Assembly (NCBI GenBank): GCA_046339595.1
Contig: JBKDUF010000034.1
Coordinates: forward strand, 16,542-80,541
Length of the DNA stretch: 64,000 bases
Reading direction: 5' to 3'
Source: Ga0077527 sp021300125
Lineage (GTDB): Bacteria > Pseudomonadota > Gammaproteobacteria > Burkholderiales > SG8-41
The translations under genes were made by a program, and so were the position numbers. Of the stretch, positions 35,870-44,868 are shown in pieces; position 1 is the first letter of the stretch; the number at the start of each line of letters is the position of its first letter. The notes beneath the pieces are model-generated. The model saw nothing but the letters and a program-made list of their open reading frames with translations. It made no database searches and was not told where the DNA came from.

Positions 35870-36640
35870 TCAGCGGCCGAGGCTGAACAGCCTCTCCATG
35901 GCTACGCGCAGCAGGCTTTCGGCTGTCGCCGGCAGCCAGGGCAGCGTCAGCAGCAGCGCGGCGAAACCCACGGCGAGCGTGATCGGAAAGCCGATCGCGA
36001 ATACGTTGAGCTGGGGAGAGGAGCGGGTCAGCGCGGCTAGCGCCAGGTTCACTGTCAGCAGGGTAGCGATCACCGGCATCGCCAGCAGCAATGCGGCAGA
36101 AAAGATGCCCGCGCCCCAGCCCGCGATATCCAGCCAGCGGCCGGTGCCGGGAAGCGTGCCGACCGGAAGGTCCCGGAAGCTTTCCGCAAGCGCGGACAGC
36201 ATCAGCAGATGGCCGTTCAGGGCCAGGAAAATCAGCGTAGTGAGAACGCCCAGGAATTGGCCGACCACCGGCATCTGGCCGGCATTCTGCGGGTCGTAGA
36301 ACATCGCGAAACCGAGGCCCATCTGCATGCCGATCAGTTCCCCTGCCATTTCCACCGCGGTGAATACCAGCCTCACAGCGAAACCCATGGTGAGTCCGAT
36401 CAGCAATTGCTGCGCGAAGATGCCGAGCCCGGCCAGCGAGTCAGGTGCCACTTGCGGCACCGGCGGCAGAGTCGGCGTCACGACGACGGTGATGAGCAGC
36501 GCAAGGCCGAGGCGCATGCGCAGTGGAAAGCGCGGATTGCCGAATAGCGGCGCCGAGATGAGCAGTCCCAGGACGCGGGCGAAGGGCCACAGGAATGCAG
36601 CGAGCCAGGCTGATAGCTCGGCGCTGCTGAAAGTCAGCAC
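35870..36640 (-). CDS. fliR: Flagellar export gate protein FliR
   Basis: The start is GTG at 36640; 256 residues with about six hydrophobic helices. The segments L-G-L-L-I-S-A-P-L-F and I-G-L-T-M-G-F-A-V-R-L-V are conserved. FliR forms the helical export pore with FliP5 and FliQ4. It lies 12 bases after fliQ, at the end of the fliLMNOPQR group. Confidence 0.96.
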   Translation of the reverse strand: MLTFSSAELSAWLAAFLWPFARVLGLLISAPLFGNPRFPLRMRLGLALLITVVVTPTLPPVPQVAPDSLAGLGIFAQQLLIGLTMGFAVRLVFTAVEMAGELIGMQMGLGFAMFYDPQNAGQMPVVGQFLGVLTTLIFLALNGHLLMLSALAESFRDLPVGTLPGTGRWLDIAGWGAGIFSAALLLAMPVIATLLTVNLALAALTRSSPQLNVFAIGFPITLAVGFAALLLTLPWLPATAESLLRVAMERLFSLGR

Positions 36641-36652
36641 GACGCCGCGCGC

Positions 36653-36922
36653 TCAGCCGATCACGGAGGGAATGCTGGTGATCAGGCGCCGCATGTAATC
36701 GGTGAGCAGCGTCAGCATCCACGGTCCCGACACCACCAGCATGATGAACACCGCCGCCAGCTTCGGGATGAATGACAGCGTCATTTCATTGATCTGGGTG
36801 GCAGCCTGGAACACGCTGATCAGCAGGCCCACTGCCAGTGCGGCGAGCAGCAGCGGCGCCGAGACCAGCAGCGTCATCTCGATGGCCGAGCGGCCCAGAG
36901 CAACTACGGCTTCGGGTGTCAT
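36653..36922 (-). CDS. fliQ: Flagellar export gate protein FliQ
   Basis: This 89-residue protein consists of two membrane helices (about 15-38 and 50-72) and carries the motif Q-I-N-E-M-T-L-S-F-I-P-K, typical of FliQ. The short 5' gap to fliP (28 bases) is unusually AT-rich for this genome, and AAGG serves as the ribosome site. Confidence 0.96.
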   Translation of the reverse strand: MTPEAVVALGRSAIEMTLLVSAPLLLAALAVGLLISVFQAATQINEMTLSFIPKLAAVFIMLVVSGPWMLTLLTDYMRRLITSIPSVIG

Positions 36923-36950
36923 AAAAATACCTTATTTTCAATTGGTTATG

Positions 36951-37706
36951 CTATGCCGGGTAGAAACTCTGCGCCAGCGATCCGATCAGCAGATTCCAGC
37001 CGTCAACCAGGACGAACAGCATGATCTTGAACGGCAGCGCGATCAGCGCCGGCGATACCATCATCATGCCCATCGACATCAGCACGCTGGCAACCAGCAT
37101 GTCGATGATGAGGAAGGGGATGAACACGATGAAGCCGATCTGGAAGGCGGTCTTCAGCTCGCTGGTGACGTAGGCTGGCACCAGTATCTTCAGCGGCACC
37201 GCGGTGACATCCGCCGGCGGCGCCTCGCCGGACAGACGCACGAACAGTTCAAGGTCGGTTTCCCTGGTTTGGCGCAGCATGAACTGGCGCAGCGGTTCCG
37301 CGGCCTTGACCAGCGCCTGGCCAACGTCGAGCTTGTTCTCGACGTAGGGCTGGTAGGCCTCGGCATGGATGCGCTCGAGCACCGGCGACATCACGAACAG
37401 GGTCAGGAACAGCGCCAGTCCGACCAGCACCTGGTTCGGCGGTGCAGTTGGCGTACCCAGCGCCTGGCGCAGCAGCGACAGCACGATGATGATGCGGGTG
37501 AAGCCGGTCATCATCAGCAGCACGGCCGGCAGGAAAGTGAGCGAGGTCAGCAGCAGCAGGGTCTGGATCGACAGCGTCCAGGTCTGGCCACCACCGGGCG
37601 CGGGTGTGCTGGTCAGGGCGGGAATGCCGGATTTCTGCGCCAGCACCGGCAATGCCAGTCCGAACAGCAGCACGCCGGCGAGCCCGCCGGCCAGCTTAGC
37701 GCGCAT
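36951..37706 (-). CDS. fliP: Flagellar export gate protein FliP
   Basis: The ATG at 37706 gives 251 residues with a cleavable signal peptide (about 1-23), then four membrane helices. The conserved segments are M-M-T-G-F-T-R-I-I-I-V-L-S-L-L-R and V-L-V-D-G-W-N-L-L. FliP forms the core of the gate. The start overlaps the end of fliO by 11 bases. Confidence 0.96.
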   Translation of the reverse strand: MRAKLAGGLAGVLLFGLALPVLAQKSGIPALTSTPAPGGGQTWTLSIQTLLLLTSLTFLPAVLLMMTGFTRIIIVLSLLRQALGTPTAPPNQVLVGLALFLTLFVMSPVLERIHAEAYQPYVENKLDVGQALVKAAEPLRQFMLRQTRETDLELFVRLSGEAPPADVTAVPLKILVPAYVTSELKTAFQIGFIVFIPFLIIDMLVASVLMSMGMMMVSPALIALPFKIMLFVLVDGWNLLIGSLAQSFYPA

Positions 37707-38121
37707 GTTTGCGCTCCAGTGTGCGCTGCAGCCAGTCTGCGAGCCGGGCCGCATGCACCGGCGCCGGGGCCGCCGGCGGAGGCAGTTCGCCGCGGGCCAT
37801 GCTGTGCAGGGCGCTGACGCTGCCCGGCGCCACACCGACCACCAGCCAGGTGCCGCCGATTTCGACCACCACCACGCGTTCACGCTGGCCGACGGCGGCG
37901 GCTGCAACCACGCGCAGCGCATTGCCCCTGGCAAGGCCGTGCCCGGACATGCGTTTCATGACCCAGCCCATGCCCAGCACCAGCGCCAGCACGATGGCAA
38001 GGCCGAGCAGCATCTGCAGCATGCCAGCGAGGGAAAAGGCAGCCGCGGTTTCCGCGGCCTGCGCCGGGGCGGCAGTCGTCAATGCCGCAAGAGTGAGGAG
38101 CCGGTTACGGAGTGTGTGCAT
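37696..38121 (-). CDS. fliO: Flagellar export gate assembly protein FliO
   Basis: The ATG at 38121 gives 141 residues. There is an N-terminal hydrophobic segment resembling a signal and a membrane helix at about 33-52, followed by a cytoplasmic domain with V-G-Q-R-E-R-V-V-V-V-E-I and W-L-V-V-G-V-A-P-G. FliO assists FliP complex formation. It is poorly conserved generally, but position between fliN and fliP confirms it. Confidence 0.93.
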   Translation of the reverse strand: MHTLRNRLLTLAALTTAAPAQAAETAAAFSLAGMLQMLLGLAIVLALVLGMGWVMKRMSGHGLARGNALRVVAAAAVGQRERVVVVEIGGTWLVVGVAPGSVSALHSMARGELPPPAAPAPVHAARLADWLQRTLERKHAR

Positions 38122-38125
38122 GGTT

Positions 38126-38533
38126 TTAGCGGCGCAGCTTGCGGAGGCGTTCACTGGGCGTAATGATGTCAGTGAGGCGGATGCCGAATTTGTCATTCAC
38201 CACCACCACCTCGCCCTGTGCGATCAGGCAGCCGTTGACCAGCACATCCATCGGTTCGCCGGCCATGCCGTCGAGTTCCACCACCGAACCCTGTGCAAGC
38301 TGCAGCAGGTTCTTGATCGGCACTTTGGTGCGGCCGAGTTCGACCGTTAGCTGCATCGGGATGTCTAGGATCAGGTCAATGTCGCCCGGCGCTTCGTTGC
38401 GTGCGCCGCTGCCTGAGAATTTTTCGAAGATCGCCGCCGGCGTGCCGCGCATCGGTGCCGCTTCGGCGGCGCCGGTGCCGGCGATGCTGCTGTCCTCGGC
38501 CTGGGCCGCGGCTGGGGTCTGTTCATTCATCAT
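38126..38533 (-). CDS. fliN: Flagellar motor switch protein FliN
   Basis: 135 residues, with tandem ATG codons at 38533 and 38530. The first 50 residues are an Ala-rich, variable linker. The C-terminal SpoA domain contains D-I-P-M-Q-L-T-V-E-L-G-R and L-V-N-G-C-L-I-A-Q-G-E-V-V-V-V. FliN forms the lower C ring with FliM, and with FliH helps dock the export ATPase. Confidence 0.96.
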   Translation of the reverse strand: MMNEQTPAAAQAEDSSIAGTGAAEAAPMRGTPAAIFEKFSGSGARNEAPGDIDLILDIPMQLTVELGRTKVPIKNLLQLAQGSVVELDGMAGEPMDVLVNGCLIAQGEVVVVNDKFGIRLTDIITPSERLRKLRR

Positions 38534-38542
38534 GGGCTCCGC

Positions 38543-39517
38543 TCAAGGGGCGCAGGGTGCGAGCAGCCGCTCGACCTTCAGCGCATACTGTCCGTTCAGG
38601 ATTCCGCACTTGCATTCCATCACCGGTACCCGGTCCACTTCGGCCACCAGCGGTTGCGGAATTTCGAGGCTGATCACGTCGCCGACCTGCATCGCCAGCA
38701 GTTGCTGTATCGAAACCTCAGCGCGGCCGAGATTGACCACCATCTCGACAGCCGCGCTCTGCACGCCGCTGGACAGGCGGCGCACCCAGGCCTGGTCGGG
38801 ATCCGCGTCCTCCCCGGGCACCGTGCCGGAAAGACGGTCGCGGATCGGCTCGATCATCGAGTACGGCAGGCAGATATGGAGATCGCCGCCATCGGCGCCG
38901 AACTCGATCGAGAACGTCGTCACTGCTGCAAGGTCTGCGGGTGCGCCAATGTTGACCAGTTGCATCGACAGTTCCGAGCGCAGGTATTCCGGTGTCAGCG
39001 GGTGTACCGGCGCCCAGGCGTTTTCGAGGCTTGCTGTGACGATGCCGAGCAGGCGCTGGATGATGCGCTGCTCGGTCTGCGTGAAGTCGCGTCCGTCAAC
39101 CGGAGTGTGAAGCCGGCCGCTGCCTCCGAACAGGCTGTCCACCACCGAGGACACCAGTGCAGGATCAAGCACCACCAGCGCCGTGCCGCGAAGCGGTTTC
39201 AGGCGCAGCAGATTGATGCTCGCCGGAACCAGAAGGCTGCGCGTGAAGTCCGCGTAACTCTGGATCTTGATTGCGCCGACGGAGATTTCAGGCGTGCGGC
39301 GCGCATAGTCGATGATTCCGCTGCGCAGCCGGTGTGAAAAAGATTCGTTGATGCTCTCCAGCGTCAGCAGGCGGCCGCGCTGGGCGCGGTCCTGCGACGA
39401 CAGGTCGAAGCTGCGCACACCCCCGGGCGGTTGCGGTTCTGCCGCAGCTCCCGGTTCTCCGGTGACGCCCTGCAGCAAGGCATCAACCTCGTCCTGGGAC
39501 AGGAAATCCGTGCTCAT
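38543..39517 (-). CDS. fliM: Flagellar motor switch protein FliM
   Basis: This 324-residue protein begins with F-L-S-Q-D-E-V-D-A-L-L-Q-G-V, the N-terminal segment that binds phosphorylated CheY. A middle FliG-binding domain includes the G-G-S-G-R motif, and a SpoA domain ends it. The length is standard. Since CheY is not encoded here, chemotaxis genes must lie elsewhere. Confidence 0.96.
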   Translation of the reverse strand: MSTDFLSQDEVDALLQGVTGEPGAAAEPQPPGGVRSFDLSSQDRAQRGRLLTLESINESFSHRLRSGIIDYARRTPEISVGAIKIQSYADFTRSLLVPASINLLRLKPLRGTALVVLDPALVSSVVDSLFGGSGRLHTPVDGRDFTQTEQRIIQRLLGIVTASLENAWAPVHPLTPEYLRSELSMQLVNIGAPADLAAVTTFSIEFGADGGDLHICLPYSMIEPIRDRLSGTVPGEDADPDQAWVRRLSSGVQSAAVEMVVNLGRAEVSIQQLLAMQVGDVISLEIPQPLVAEVDRVPVMECKCGILNGQYALKVERLLAPCAP

Positions 39518-39532
39518 CGTACCGTTGCCGTA

Positions 39533-40132
39533 TTACTGGATCAGAAAAGAAGTGAAAAGCACACCCAGGACCATCGGCTGGGCGGACCGCGGCATTTCCG
39601 CGGCTGCGGCGGGTACCCCTTCAGCGGCGGCTTCGGGTGCATCTGTCTGGTTGACGCCGGCCACGGGCGTGATGTTGACCTGCTGGTCTGCTGTTTTTTT
39701 CAGAGAGGCTGGATCAACGATTTTTGACGCTTCAAGCTGCAGTTCCCGGGCAAGCTGATTTTTGCCCTCGAGCCGAAGCATATCGTTCACACTTTTCGCT
39801 GAAAGTATGAGCAGCATGCGGTTGCGGATTTCAGGCATCTGGCCCTTGATTTTTTCTGCAACTGCATCACTGGCCACCTTGAGCGTGATCCCAACCTGTA
39901 TGTAATGCTGGGGCGCGCCTACATCAGGACGCAGGTTGACGGTAAAGAGTTCCAGCGGCACAAATGCGGGCTGTACCACCGGCGCTGGTTTTTCCGCCCC
40001 GCTTTCGCGGCCAATCATCCACCACGCGACGCCGCCGCCGCTGCCGCCGACAGCCAGCGCAGCCACCAGCAACAACAGGATTTTCTTCATGCCACCCCCG
40101 GCTGCCGCCGGTGCCTGTCCCGCTTCTGCCAT
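39533..40132 (-). CDS. fliL: Flagellar basal body-associated protein FliL
   Basis: 199 residues: a short cytoplasmic N-terminus, a membrane helix (about 15-37) and a periplasmic stomatin-like domain with Y-I-Q-V-G-I-T-L-K-V and I-R-N-R-M-L-L-I-L-S. FliL surrounds the stator and supports torque. It also has a Pro/Ala-rich C-terminal extension of about 45 residues that is longer than in enteric FliL. It heads the fliLMNOPQR group; a 103-base gap separates it from fliK. Confidence 0.94.
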   Translation of the reverse strand: MAEAGQAPAAAGGGMKKILLLLVAALAVGGSGGGVAWWMIGRESGAEKPAPVVQPAFVPLELFTVNLRPDVGAPQHYIQVGITLKVASDAVAEKIKGQMPEIRNRMLLILSAKSVNDMLRLEGKNQLARELQLEASKIVDPASLKKTADQQVNITPVAGVNQTDAPEAAAEGVPAAAAEMPRSAQPMVLGVLFTSFLIQ

Positions 40133-40235
40133 GACACCTCCCGCTTGATCATGACCATCATTGTCCGGCTGTGCCAGCCACTGCGAATGCCGGATTAAGT
40201 GGCGTTAAGCCCTGCATCTCCCGCCTTCGCTGTGC

Positions 40236-41306
40236 TCAGGCATAGGTATCAACAAGCAGCCTGCCGATGGTGGCTCGCATGGGTGCCGCCGCCAGCATTT
40301 CCTCTGAAGGAGTGGCCCGGTCGTGCGGCAAGCTGCCGCTCCGCTGCTGGCCGCGCTCCTGTCCATGCGGCTGGTTCCCGCTGGAAACCGAGGCCTCGCC
40401 CAACTGCAGACCGGCCTGTTGCAGCGAGTCACGCAACTGGGGCAGGGCCTGTTCGATCACCTCGCGCACCTGAGGGTGAAGGGCCACAAACGACACGCTG
40501 GCCTCGTTGCGTTCGAGCGAGATGCGTACGCTGATCGGTCCCAGTTCCTCGGGGCTGATGCGAAGTTCAGCAGCCTGCAAACCTTTGCCGATGCTGAAGG
40601 TAACCCGTTCAGAGAACTGCCCGGCCCAATCGCGATGTTGCAGCGGCAGTGCCACGTCGAGTTGCGGCAGCCCGGATGTGGCGACCGCCGCTGTCGTGGT
40701 TGCCGCGGGTGCCAGTGCCAGAGCCCCGACCGTGGTTGTCGCAGCCGGCGCAGTGCTGCCCGTACCGGCAGACGCGCCTCCCGCAGCCGCAGGTGCAATG
40801 CCGGGCGTGTTTTCCGCGGCGAACGCATCGAGTGGCGCGGTTTGCCCCGGGTCCGTTACAGTAGTGACCGATTCTCCTGCCTGACCGGCCTTGGCGTCGG
40901 CACGGTAGTCCGGCGCGGGTTTCCCCTGTCCCGGTCTTGCGTGGGCGGCAATCGGGGCGGGCTGCAGGGCCAGCACAGCCCGTTTGCCTCCGGCCGTTGT
41001 CATGCTGCGATCCGCTATGGCTGTATCCGCCCCGGTGCTCAAGCCAGGGATCAGCGCTGCCACTGTCCCGGCGCCGTCGAGCATGGCCGGCAGCTGCGGC
41101 GGCGCTTCCCCCGGCGGCGTGACGGCGGCCGTATCGACGGGAGTGTCGCCGGACGTGGATTCGGATTCCGGGCGGGAAGCAGCCTGCTGCTCATCCGGCA
41201 GCTCCGCCGCCAGTGCTTCGGAAAATCCTGAGGCAGGCACGTCGGAGGATGGCGGGGAATTGGGTGCGGCCGGGGGGGTGACCGGCGCGATGGCGGCGAT
41301 ATTCAT
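40236..41306 (-). CDS. fliK: Flagellar hook-length control protein FliK
   Basis: 356 residues, Pro/Ala/Gly/Thr-rich for the first 215, as expected for the secreted ruler. The C-terminal domain (about 220-320) contains the conserved core A-E-L-R-I-S-P-E-E-L-G-P-I-S-V-R, which contacts FlhB to switch substrate class. Since FlhB here has an altered cleavage motif, the FliK-FlhB pair is worth comparing. It follows fliJ by 25 bases. Confidence 0.94.
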   Translation of the reverse strand: MNIAAIAPVTPPAAPNSPPSSDVPASGFSEALAAELPDEQQAASRPESESTSGDTPVDTAAVTPPGEAPPQLPAMLDGAGTVAALIPGLSTGADTAIADRSMTTAGGKRAVLALQPAPIAAHARPGQGKPAPDYRADAKAGQAGESVTTVTDPGQTAPLDAFAAENTPGIAPAAAGGASAGTGSTAPAATTTVGALALAPAATTTAAVATSGLPQLDVALPLQHRDWAGQFSERVTFSIGKGLQAAELRISPEELGPISVRISLERNEASVSFVALHPQVREVIEQALPQLRDSLQQAGLQLGEASVSSGNQPHGQERGQQRSGSLPHDRATPSEEMLAAAPMRATIGRLLVDTYA

Positions 41307-41331
41307 GGCAGTTCCTGTCGCGGCAAGCCGT

Positions 41332-41781
41332 TCATGCGCTGCGCGCCTTGCGGCTGCCGCGCTGGCTGGTGAGTTCGTCCAGGGCTCGTTGCTCGGCGCG
41401 ACGTTCCTGCAGCTGCGCCGTGGTCTGGTGGCGCTCGGCTAGGGTGCCGAAGGCCTTGACCCGGCGGCGGCGGTCCAGGTGTTCGCGCTGGCCGGCGGCC
41501 ACCTGCTTGCGCGCCTGTTCCACCGTGGCCTGCTGCTGGAGGATTGCGGTGTCGAGCTTGTCCATGAACTCGTGGAAGTTGCCGAAGGGCAGGTTGCTCG
41601 GGTTGTCGCGCAAAGCTGTTCGGAAACGCTCGAGATATTCCTCGCGGTAGCGCTGTAACAGTTGCAGCTTTAGCTCGAGCTGGCTGGCCTGCGCCGTCAG
41701 GGTGCCCAGGCGCAGCGCCGACTTTTCGGCCTCACGTTCGGCCAGGTCGAGGATGGGTTGCAGTCGGAAAGACTTGGTCAT
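41332..41781 (-). CDS. fliJ: Flagellar export chaperone FliJ
   Basis: 149 residues predicted to form an antiparallel coiled coil, beginning F-R-L-Q-P-I-L-D-L-A-E-R-E-A-E. It is the central stalk of the FliI ATPase ring. Location between fliI and fliK and the correct length make the call firm despite low conservation. Confidence 0.93.
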   Translation of the reverse strand: MTKSFRLQPILDLAEREAEKSALRLGTLTAQASQLELKLQLLQRYREEYLERFRTALRDNPSNLPFGNFHEFMDKLDTAILQQQATVEQARKQVAAGQREHLDRRRRVKAFGTLAERHQTTAQLQERRAEQRALDELTSQRGSRKARSA

Positions 41782-41804
41782 GCGGTTCTCCGTGTAGACA
41801 TGGC

Positions 41805-43217
41805 TTAGTGCGTGCCGTTACTGCTATCCAGCAACTGGCCCAAGCCTGCAACGCTTTGTACATAGCGTGACTGTTCGCTCATCCCCTGCTGCAGGAAACG
41901 CTCCATTTCCGGCTGCAGTGCGATCGCCTGGTCGAGAAGGGGGTCGCTGCCTGCGGCGTAGGCACCGACGCTGATCAAGTCGCGGCTGCGCTGGTAGCGC
42001 GAGTAGAGCTGCTTGAAGCGGCGCACGCGCTCGAAATGCTTCTCGTCGATCAGTGCGGTCATGGCGCGGCTGACCGAAGTTTCGATGTCAATGGCCGGGT
42101 AATGACCGGTATCGGCCAGCTGGCGCGACAGCATGATGTGGCCGTCGAGGATCGCGCGTGCGCTGTCGCCCACCGGATCCTGGGCATCATCTCCCTCGAT
42201 CAGCACGGTGTAGAAGGCGGTGATCGAGCCCCCGCCCTTCCCGGCGTTGCCGGCGCGCTCGACCAGCTGCGGCAGCTTGGCGAAGACCGATGGCGGATAA
42301 CCCTTGGTCACCGGCGGCTCGCCGATCGCCAATGCGATCTCGCGCTGTGCCATCGCGTAGCGCGTGAGCGAATCCATGATCAGCAGCACGTGCCTGCCCT
42401 GGTCCCGGAAATGCTCGGCGATTGCCGTCGCGTAAGCCGCGCCCTGAAGGCGCATCAGGGGGCTGACATCGGCCGGCGCCGCGACGACCACCGATCGTGC
42501 CAGTCCCTGCTCGCCAAGGATGGTCTCGATGAATTCCTTCACTTCGCGGCCACGCTCGCCGATAAGGCCGACCACGATCACATCGGCGCTGGTGTAGCGC
42601 GCCATCATGCCCAGCAATACGCTCTTGCCGACGCCGCTGCCCGCGAACAGGCCCATGCGCTGGCCGCGACCGACGGTGAGCAGGCCATTGATGGCACGGA
42701 TGCCGGTGTCGAGTGGTTCGCTGATCGGTGCGCGATCAAGCGGGTTGAGCGGGCGGTTGTGCAGCGAAACCGCGCGTTCCGTTCGCAGCGGACCGAGCCC
42801 GTCGAGTGGCTTGCCGGTGCTGTCGAGCACGCGGCCGAGCAGGCCGTTGCCCACCGGCACGTGCTTGGCGTAGTCGGCGGCACGCCGCCGCGGCCGCGGC
42901 GTTTCGGCCAGGCGCGGCCGCTCCACCGCAGGCTCGAGCGCGACGATGCGTGCTCCCGGCGTCACGCCATAGGTATCGGAAGCTGGCATCAGATACAGGC
43001 GGTCATCGGAAAAACCCACAACTTCCGCGTCCACGGCCTGTCCGCCCGGTAGTTCGACGTTACAGCAGCTGCCAACTGCCAGTCGCAGACCGGCAGCCTC
43101 CATCACCATGCCGGTGACGCGGATCAGGCGGCCGCTGGCGCGTACCGTCGGCGTCACCTTGGCTACATGGCAGCAGTCAGCGAGGAACTTGACCAGCGCG
43201 GTCTGGCGGTTGCTCAT
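41805..43217 (-). CDS. fliI: Flagellum-specific export ATPase FliI
   Basis: The ATG at 43217 shares one base with the fliH stop and gives 470 residues. Walker A is G193-S-G-V-G-K-S199; other landmarks are G-L-I-G-E-R-G-R-E-V and M-D-S-L-T-R-Y-A-M-A-Q-R. FliI is homologous to F1-beta and energises export with FliH and FliJ. The N-terminal 25 residues are family-typical. Confidence 0.97.
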   Translation of the reverse strand: MSNRQTALVKFLADCCHVAKVTPTVRASGRLIRVTGMVMEAAGLRLAVGSCCNVELPGGQAVDAEVVGFSDDRLYLMPASDTYGVTPGARIVALEPAVERPRLAETPRPRRRAADYAKHVPVGNGLLGRVLDSTGKPLDGLGPLRTERAVSLHNRPLNPLDRAPISEPLDTGIRAINGLLTVGRGQRMGLFAGSGVGKSVLLGMMARYTSADVIVVGLIGERGREVKEFIETILGEQGLARSVVVAAPADVSPLMRLQGAAYATAIAEHFRDQGRHVLLIMDSLTRYAMAQREIALAIGEPPVTKGYPPSVFAKLPQLVERAGNAGKGGGSITAFYTVLIEGDDAQDPVGDSARAILDGHIMLSRQLADTGHYPAIDIETSVSRAMTALIDEKHFERVRRFKQLYSRYQRSRDLISVGAYAAGSDPLLDQAIALQPEMERFLQQGMSEQSRYVQSVAGLGQLLDSSNGTH

Positions 43218-43849
43218 CACGGATTGTCCGGCGTGTCGAGCCATGCGCCGTCGCGGCCGAAGGCGGCGAGCAGGCGCTGCCAGCGGCTCTCGACGCTGGC
43301 ATCGAGGGAGCCGCCGGCGCTTTCCAGCCGGCAGCCGCCGCGGGCAAGCGACGGATCCTCGCTGATGATCCAGCCCCCGGCCTTGCACTGCTCCTCCAGG
43401 TTTTCGCGCACGATCTTCGCATCCGCGGGATGCAGCGCGACCTGCGCAGGTGCATGAGCACGACCTGAGGCCTGAAGGCACTCCCGTACTACCGGAAGTA
43501 CCAGTTCCGGGCGGAGGCGAAGCGCTTCACCGGCGATACGCCGTGCCAGTGCAATTGCTAGGTCGAGCAGCTCGTCTGCGAGATGGGCGTCAATGGCCGA
43601 CACTTCGCGGTTGGCCGTGGCCAGCAAGGCATTGAGCTGCATGACCTGCATCGCCGTCGCACGCTGCACATCGGCCTGTGCGGCAGCGACTCCTGCGCGA
43701 TAGCCGGCCTCGTAGCCTTCACGCTGCGTTACAGCATCAGGCTGTGCATCTTCGACGCACGGTTTTTCATCCGTGACGGTATCGAAGGAGTTGAGCTCCC
43801 AGCGCTGGTAGGCCGAAAGTTTCTCTCGCGGTATGACTGTGCTGGACAT
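43217..43849 (-). CDS. fliH: Flagellar export ATPase regulator FliH
   Basis: 210 residues. Sequence is only moderately conserved, but the start (L-S-A-Y-Q-R-W-E-L), the A/G-rich amphipathic stretch with A-G-Y-R-A-G-V, and the C-terminal G-G-C-R-L-E-S motif match FliH/YscL. It dimerises, holds FliI and connects to FliN. It sits between fliG and fliI as expected. Confidence 0.94.
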   Translation of the reverse strand: MSSTVIPREKLSAYQRWELNSFDTVTDEKPCVEDAQPDAVTQREGYEAGYRAGVAAAQADVQRATAMQVMQLNALLATANREVSAIDAHLADELLDLAIALARRIAGEALRLRPELVLPVVRECLQASGRAHAPAQVALHPADAKIVRENLEEQCKAGGWIISEDPSLARGGCRLESAGGSLDASVESRWQRLLAAFGRDGAWLDTPDNP

Positions 43850-43866
43850 CGCTGTTAGCCCCTAGG

Positions 43867-44868
43867 TCAGACAAAAGCTTCGCCGCCGCCGCTGGCCAGC
43901 ATGATCTGGCCCTCGTCGGCGAGGCGGCGCACCACTTTCAGGATTTCCTTCTGCTGCGCCTCGACTTCCGATACCCGTACCGCGCCCTTGGCCTCGAGGT
44001 CTTCCTTCAGCATCTCGCCGGCGCGCTGCGACATGTTGCGGAAAATCTTGTCGCGCAGTTCCTGAGAGGACCCCTTGAGCGCTAGGATCAGCGATTCGGA
44101 CTGCACTTCGCGCAACAGGGTCTGGATTGCGCGGTCCTCCAGCGCCAGCAAGTTTTCCCAGATGAACATCTGGTCGACAATGCTTTGCGCGAGATCCGCA
44201 TCGAACTCCTTTACCGACTCCACCACCGGTGCTTCCTGGGTGTTGGGCAGGAAGTTGAGGATTTCGGCGGCCGTGCGTGCCCCGCCCATCGGCTCTTTCT
44301 TGAAATTGCCGCCCCCGGCCAGCAGGCGAGAAAGCACGTCATTCAGTTCGCGCAGCGCCGCCGGCTGGATGCTGTCGAGGGTGGCAATGCGCAGCATCAC
44401 ATCGTTGCGCAGCTTTTCATTAAATTTTTGGAGTATCTGCGCTGCGTGATCGCGATCCAGGTACACGAGTATGGTGGCGATGATCTGCGGATGCTCTTCG
44501 CCCACGAGGTCCGCCACCGCGCCGGCATCCATCCATTTCAGTCCGTCAATGCCGTGGTTGTCGCTGCTCTGCAGGATGCGGTCTATCAGGTTGGCCGCGC
44601 GGTCATCGCCCAAGGCCTTGCGCAGAACCGAGCGCACATAGTCGTCTGCGGCCAGCCCGATGCTACTCTGGCCCGCTGCGTTATCGCAGAATTCACCGAG
44701 CGTGGCGGTGATCTGCTCTCGCGTCACCGATTTCAGTGAGGCCATCGCCGCGCCGATGCGCTGCACTTCCCGGGGGCCGAGGTGCTTGAGCACTTCCGCC
44801 GCCTCGTCTTCACCCAGTGACATCAGCAGTATCGCGCTTTTCTGGATGCCTTCATCATCCATTGCCAT
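43867..44868 (-). CDS. fliG: Flagellar motor switch protein FliG
   Basis: This 333-residue protein has the three FliG domains, including the E-H-P-Q motif (E-E-H-P-Q-I-I-A-T-I-L) in the middle domain and the charged torque helix near the C-terminus (D-K-I-F-R-N-M-S-Q-R-A). It links FliF to FliM and interacts with MotA. The start overlaps fliF by 14 bases. Confidence 0.97.
   Translation of the reverse strand: MAMDDEGIQKSAILLMSLGEDEAAEVLKHLGPREVQRIGAAMASLKSVTREQITATLGEFCDNAAGQSSIGLAADDYVRSVLRKALGDDRAANLIDRILQSSDNHGIDGLKWMDAGAVADLVGEEHPQIIATILVYLDRDHAAQILQKFNEKLRNDVMLRIATLDSIQPAALRELNDVLSRLLAGGGNFKKEPMGGARTAAEILNFLPNTQEAPVVESVKEFDADLAQSIVDQMFIWENLLALEDRAIQTLLREVQSESLILALKGSSQELRDKIFRNMSQRAGEMLKEDLEAKGAVRVSEVEAQQKEILKVVRRLADEGQIMLASGGGEAFV

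Noticed and set aside
40155..40185. TGGCAC on the minus strand upstream of fliL as a sigma-54 -24 element
   Set aside because: No GC-containing -12 element lies at the required spacing.
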